NCBI GenBank assembly: GCA_025060505.1
Contig: JANXBU010000007.1
Coordinates: 47,856 to 111,855 of the forward strand
DNA length: 64,000 bases
Source: Candidatus Calescibacterium sp.
GTDB lineage: Bacteria > Calescibacteriota > Calescibacteriia > Calescibacteriales > Calescibacteriaceae
Direction of reading: 5' to 3'
Shown here: piece after piece, positions 61,757-64,000 of the stretch
Numbering within the stretch: position 1 is the stretch's first letter
Layout of the letters: each line of letters opens with the position of its first letter
Position numbers and translations under genes: made by a program
Notes under the pieces: generated by a model
What the model was told of the DNA's origin: nothing
Database searches by the model: none
The model's input: only the letters and a program-made list of their open reading frames with translations

Positions 61757-62525
61757 AATCTTCATTAAATATATCCATGACTCCCGGATTTCTCAGGACA
61801 TAGGCTGGGTGGAATGTGACAAAGACTGTGTAATCCGATCTTTTGTAAAAGTTTCCGCGAAGTTCGGTTATTTTCTCATCTCGCATAAGCAGAACTTTTG
61901 CAGCGGGGGCTCCGAGAGCAACAACAAGCTGAGGATCTATGATGTTCAATTCTTCAAGAAGGTAGGGAGAGCATTTTTCTATTTCGTTTTTTTCGGGAGT
62001 TCTGTTCTGGGGCGGTCGACATCTCACTATGTTTGTGATAAAAACTTCGGAACGATCAAGTCCAAGTATATCCTTTATTTTTGACATCAGTAGATTCCCG
62101 GATTTCCCAACGAAAGGTTTTCCTTTTTTATCTTCTTCATATCCCGGAGCTTCTCCAACGAAAACAACTCTCGCGGTTGGACTTCCATCTCCCGGAACCG
62201 CTTTTTTTCTCTCCTTGTGAAGTTCGCACATTTTGCAGTTAATTATTCTCATTGCTATATCTTCAAGCAGCTTTCTTTTCTCTTCTTTTATCTCCATATA
62301 TGGTTCTCCAATTTTCATATGCATCTCAACTATCTCGTCATAAATGCTCTTGTTTACTTTATTTTCTTGTTTATAATCTTTTCTGATATCTTCTTGTTTT
62401 TGTTCTTTGTTTGTAATGATTAGCTCATTTTTTTTCTTTTCAGATTCTATAAAGAATTTAACATTCAAACATTGATCGAAAAATTCAAAAAGGTTCTGGA
62501 TATCTTCAAACAGTTTTTGACTCAT
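61722..62525 (-). CDS. udg: Family 4 uracil-DNA glycosylase
   Basis: Removes uracil from DNA. Motifs are VVFVGEAPGYEEDKKGKPFVGKSG (motif 1, GEAPG), FITNIVRCRPPQNRTPEKNE and VTFHPAYVLRNP (motif 2, H-P-A). Four cysteines for a 4Fe-4S cluster are in CKMC, CRPPQ and EKCSPYLLEE. This matches the Thermus/archaeal-type family 4. Residues 1-75 are an extra Lys/Glu-rich helical extension before the core, beyond the usual length of about 200. Confidence 0.93.
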   Translation of the reverse strand: MSQKLFEDIQNLFEFFDQCLNVKFFIESEKKKNELIITNKEQKQEDIRKDYKQENKVNKSIYDEIVEMHMKIGEPYMEIKEEKRKLLEDIAMRIINCKMCELHKERKKAVPGDGSPTARVVFVGEAPGYEEDKKGKPFVGKSGNLLMSKIKDILGLDRSEVFITNIVRCRPPQNRTPEKNEIEKCSPYLLEELNIIDPQLVVALGAPAAKVLLMRDEKITELRGNFYKRSDYTVFVTFHPAYVLRNPGVMDIFNEDFKKIAEFLRSI

Positions 62526-62595
62526 AGGATAAATACTTATTGCGAATTTAAGTTTTTGAGCTTAATCTGAAATGTGGTGTTGAATTTGATGGAAG

Positions 62596-63185
62596 TTGAT
62601 GTTCAATTCAATGGTTGAGGGAGATAGTACAAGCTCTGTGAAATATGGTTTCACAGTTATAAATTTATCAGAGATACCTTTTGAGAGATTTTTGGAATCC
62701 GAAAATCCCAGCGTGAATACTTTGGTAATTTTAAGCAACTATTATGATGGTAGAAGACTTCTTGAGAAGATTACTGAGTACGGGAGTAAAACAGCGTTGT
62801 TGATAGATAAAATATATTCATCAGTAAGCTATCAGACAGAGAAAGGATAGGAAATGAGCAGTGGAGGAAATACGTACGGATATAAGGGAGCTGAGAGTTT
62901 TTTGGTTTGAAAAGAAGAAAGATTAGAAAGAGGTTCTAAAGGGGGCTTAAAGATTAAAGAGGGGTTTCAAGTTGGATGAGAGCTTCAAAGAAGAATCAAA
63001 GTTGATGGTGAGAATGAAGTTTGGCAATAAAGGAGAACATTTTATTTTCAAGATCAGAAAGATAGACGATTATGTAGGCAAAATAATAAAAATAGTGAGA
63101 TTGGTTGAGAAATCAAGGAGGTTTTGAGGAAATTAGAGAATTTTTAGAAACAAGAAAAAAGCTTGATTATAATCTTTCATTATAG
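62596..63185 (+). pseudogene. Decayed Rpn-type nuclease remnant, C-terminal half
   Basis: The first part, to a stop at 62850, matches the second half of the Rpn-type protein at 16361: VINLSEIPFERFLESENPSVNTLVIL corresponds to IIDLKNVEADKFLESDAPDVYLLGVL. Frameshifts and stops follow, then LMVRMKFGNKGEHF and IRKIDDYVGKIIKIVRLVEK correspond to the C-terminal LLDIRIKFGKISK segment. A final one-base shift near 63125 leads into FEEIREFLETRKK. The N-terminal nuclease core is missing, so this is a dead fragment. Confidence 0.65.
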
Positions 63186-63339
63186 TTCATCAATTTGGTT
63201 TCTTATTCGGTAATTTATTTCCTTCAATTGCCACAAGTTCAAAATATCGAAATCAGTTAGATAGTAGATAGCATGCTTTTCGTTTCAGATCTTTGGAAAA
63301 AACTTTTCTGTAATGGTAGAGATTTACTTTTCTTTGTAA

Positions 63340-64000
63340 ATGATTGTGCTGCGCATACCAAAGATTATTTCTGTTGTCGGAGCGAGACCTCAGTTTATAA
63401 AGGCTGCTCTTGTGAGTAAAAGGTTGAGGCAACTTGGTGTTCGTGAGATTCTGATCCACACAGGTCAGCATTACGACTTTGAGATGAGCGAGATATTTTT
63501 TCAGGAGCTTGGTATTCCAAAACCAGACCATTTTCTTGGTATCGGAGGGCTTTCTCATGGCAAGATGACAGGAAGAATGATAGAGAAACTTGAAGAAGTG
63601 TTTGGTTATGAAAAACCTAAGCTTGTTGTAGTATACGGTGATACGAATTCCACATTGGCGGGAGCTTTGGCTGCGGTAAAACTCCATATTCCTGTTGCAC
63701 ATGTTGAAGCTGGAATGAGAAGTTTTCGTTTTGATATGCCAGAGGAGATAAACCGCGTTCTGACAGACAGGATATCCACACTGTTATTCTGTTCAACCAG
63801 AAACGCTTTTGAAAACCTTAAAAGAGAAGGATTCCCGTTTGCCATAAGCAAATCGCAAAAGCAAAGAATTTATATCACAGGAGATGTTATGAAGGATACT
63901 CTTCTTTTGTTCAAGAAATTTGCAAAGAAGCCCGAATTTGATATTCCGCAGAGATATGCAATAGCTACCATACACAGAGAAGAGAATACAGATAATGCAC
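63340..64000 (+). CDS. wecB: UDP-N-acetylglucosamine 2-epimerase, 5' part
   Basis: Interconverts UDP-GlcNAc and UDP-ManNAc for surface glycans. The N-terminus IISVVGARPQFIKAALVSKRL, the blocks LIHTGQHYDFEMSEIFFQELGIPKPD and VVYGDTNSTLAGALAAVKLHIPVAHVEAGMRSF, and MPEEINRVLTDRISTLLFCST are all diagnostic. The frame is open from the ATG at 63340, directly after a TAA, to the end of the window, giving about 220 residues of an expected 360-390. The remainder is outside the window. Confidence 0.95.
   Translation, partial: MIVLRIPKIISVVGARPQFIKAALVSKRLRQLGVREILIHTGQHYDFEMSEIFFQELGIPKPDHFLGIGGLSHGKMTGRMIEKLEEVFGYEKPKLVVVYGDTNSTLAGALAAVKLHIPVAHVEAGMRSFRFDMPEEINRVLTDRISTLLFCSTRNAFENLKREGFPFAISKSQKQRIYITGDVMKDTLLLFKKFAKKPEFDIPQRYAIATIHREENTDNA

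Overview
The window is an AT-rich bacterial chromosome segment (by eye roughly one third G+C, with heavy AGA and ATA codon use). The gene content fits a Gram-negative cell: an MCE-domain protein, an MlaE-type permease, lipoproteins, a SurA/PpiD-like chaperone and a probable outer-membrane barrel. It is rod-shaped (mreBCD), flagellated (fliD) and respiring (nuoJKLMN, a SdhA/FrdA flavoprotein). myo-Inositol-phosphate synthase, a short archaeal-type phosphatidylserine decarboxylase, family-4 uracil-DNA glycosylase and a Memo-family protein are common in thermophiles. A deep-branching thermophile of the candidate-phylum kind is plausible, but no rRNA or other taxonomic marker is present and I do not assign a taxon.

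Layout. 0-9 kb: clpX, birA, ino1 (-), hsp20-rpmI, psd, a Memo protein with a PqqD-like N-terminus, a DUF3108-like protein, a class IV aminotransferase and mlaE (-). 9-17 kb: a stand-alone LeuA-type regulatory domain, a PpiD-like chaperone, a TPR lipoprotein (-), secD-secF, a small membrane protein, tmk and a broken Rpn-type nuclease gene. 17-24.3 kb: a zinc alcohol dehydrogenase (-), a GT-C-like membrane protein (-), a radical SAM/SPASM protein, a GT2 glycosyltransferase and a decayed stretch around one intact unknown gene. 24.3-34 kb: sdhA/frdA-like flavoprotein (-), valS, then a minus-strand series (aminotransferase, DUF151-PDZ, dGTPase-like, purF, yraN). 34-41 kb: mlaD-like, a GNAT-like protein, a zinc-ribbon membrane protein (-), mreB-mreC-mreD (-) behind tRNA-Thr and tRNA-Gly, a MaoC-like dehydratase and a nucleoside hydrolase. 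41-51.5 kb: fliD (-), a large lipoprotein, an HNH-nth-RimM-like operon (-), pnp and a paraoxonase-like pseudogene. 51.6-56 kb: a barrel protein, an FtsL-like protein, a DUF255-like protein and a ferritin-like di-iron protein, all minus. 56-64 kb: nuoJKLMN, UDG (-), a second decayed Rpn copy and the start of wecB.

The broadest signal is in the start regions. Many first genes have a -10-like hexamer ending only 6-8 nt before the start codon, often as an extended TGnTAnnnT, with no Shine-Dalgarno sequence. This is the geometry of leaderless mRNA. Several operon-internal genes and some others (secF, nuoK, nuoM, nuoN, fliD, the ferritin-like gene) have strong Shine-Dalgarno sequences instead. Other unusual items are a RimM-like protein with two N-domains and no PRC barrel, the LeuA regulatory domain without an enzyme, the PqqD-like/Memo fusion, a secreted DUF151-PDZ protein, a thioredoxin-fold DUF255 relative lacking its cysteines, a histidine-rich tail on polynucleotide phosphorylase, and a paraoxonase-family pseudogene. 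I saw no CRISPR array, rRNA gene, intact insertion sequence, riboswitch or convincing intrinsic terminator.
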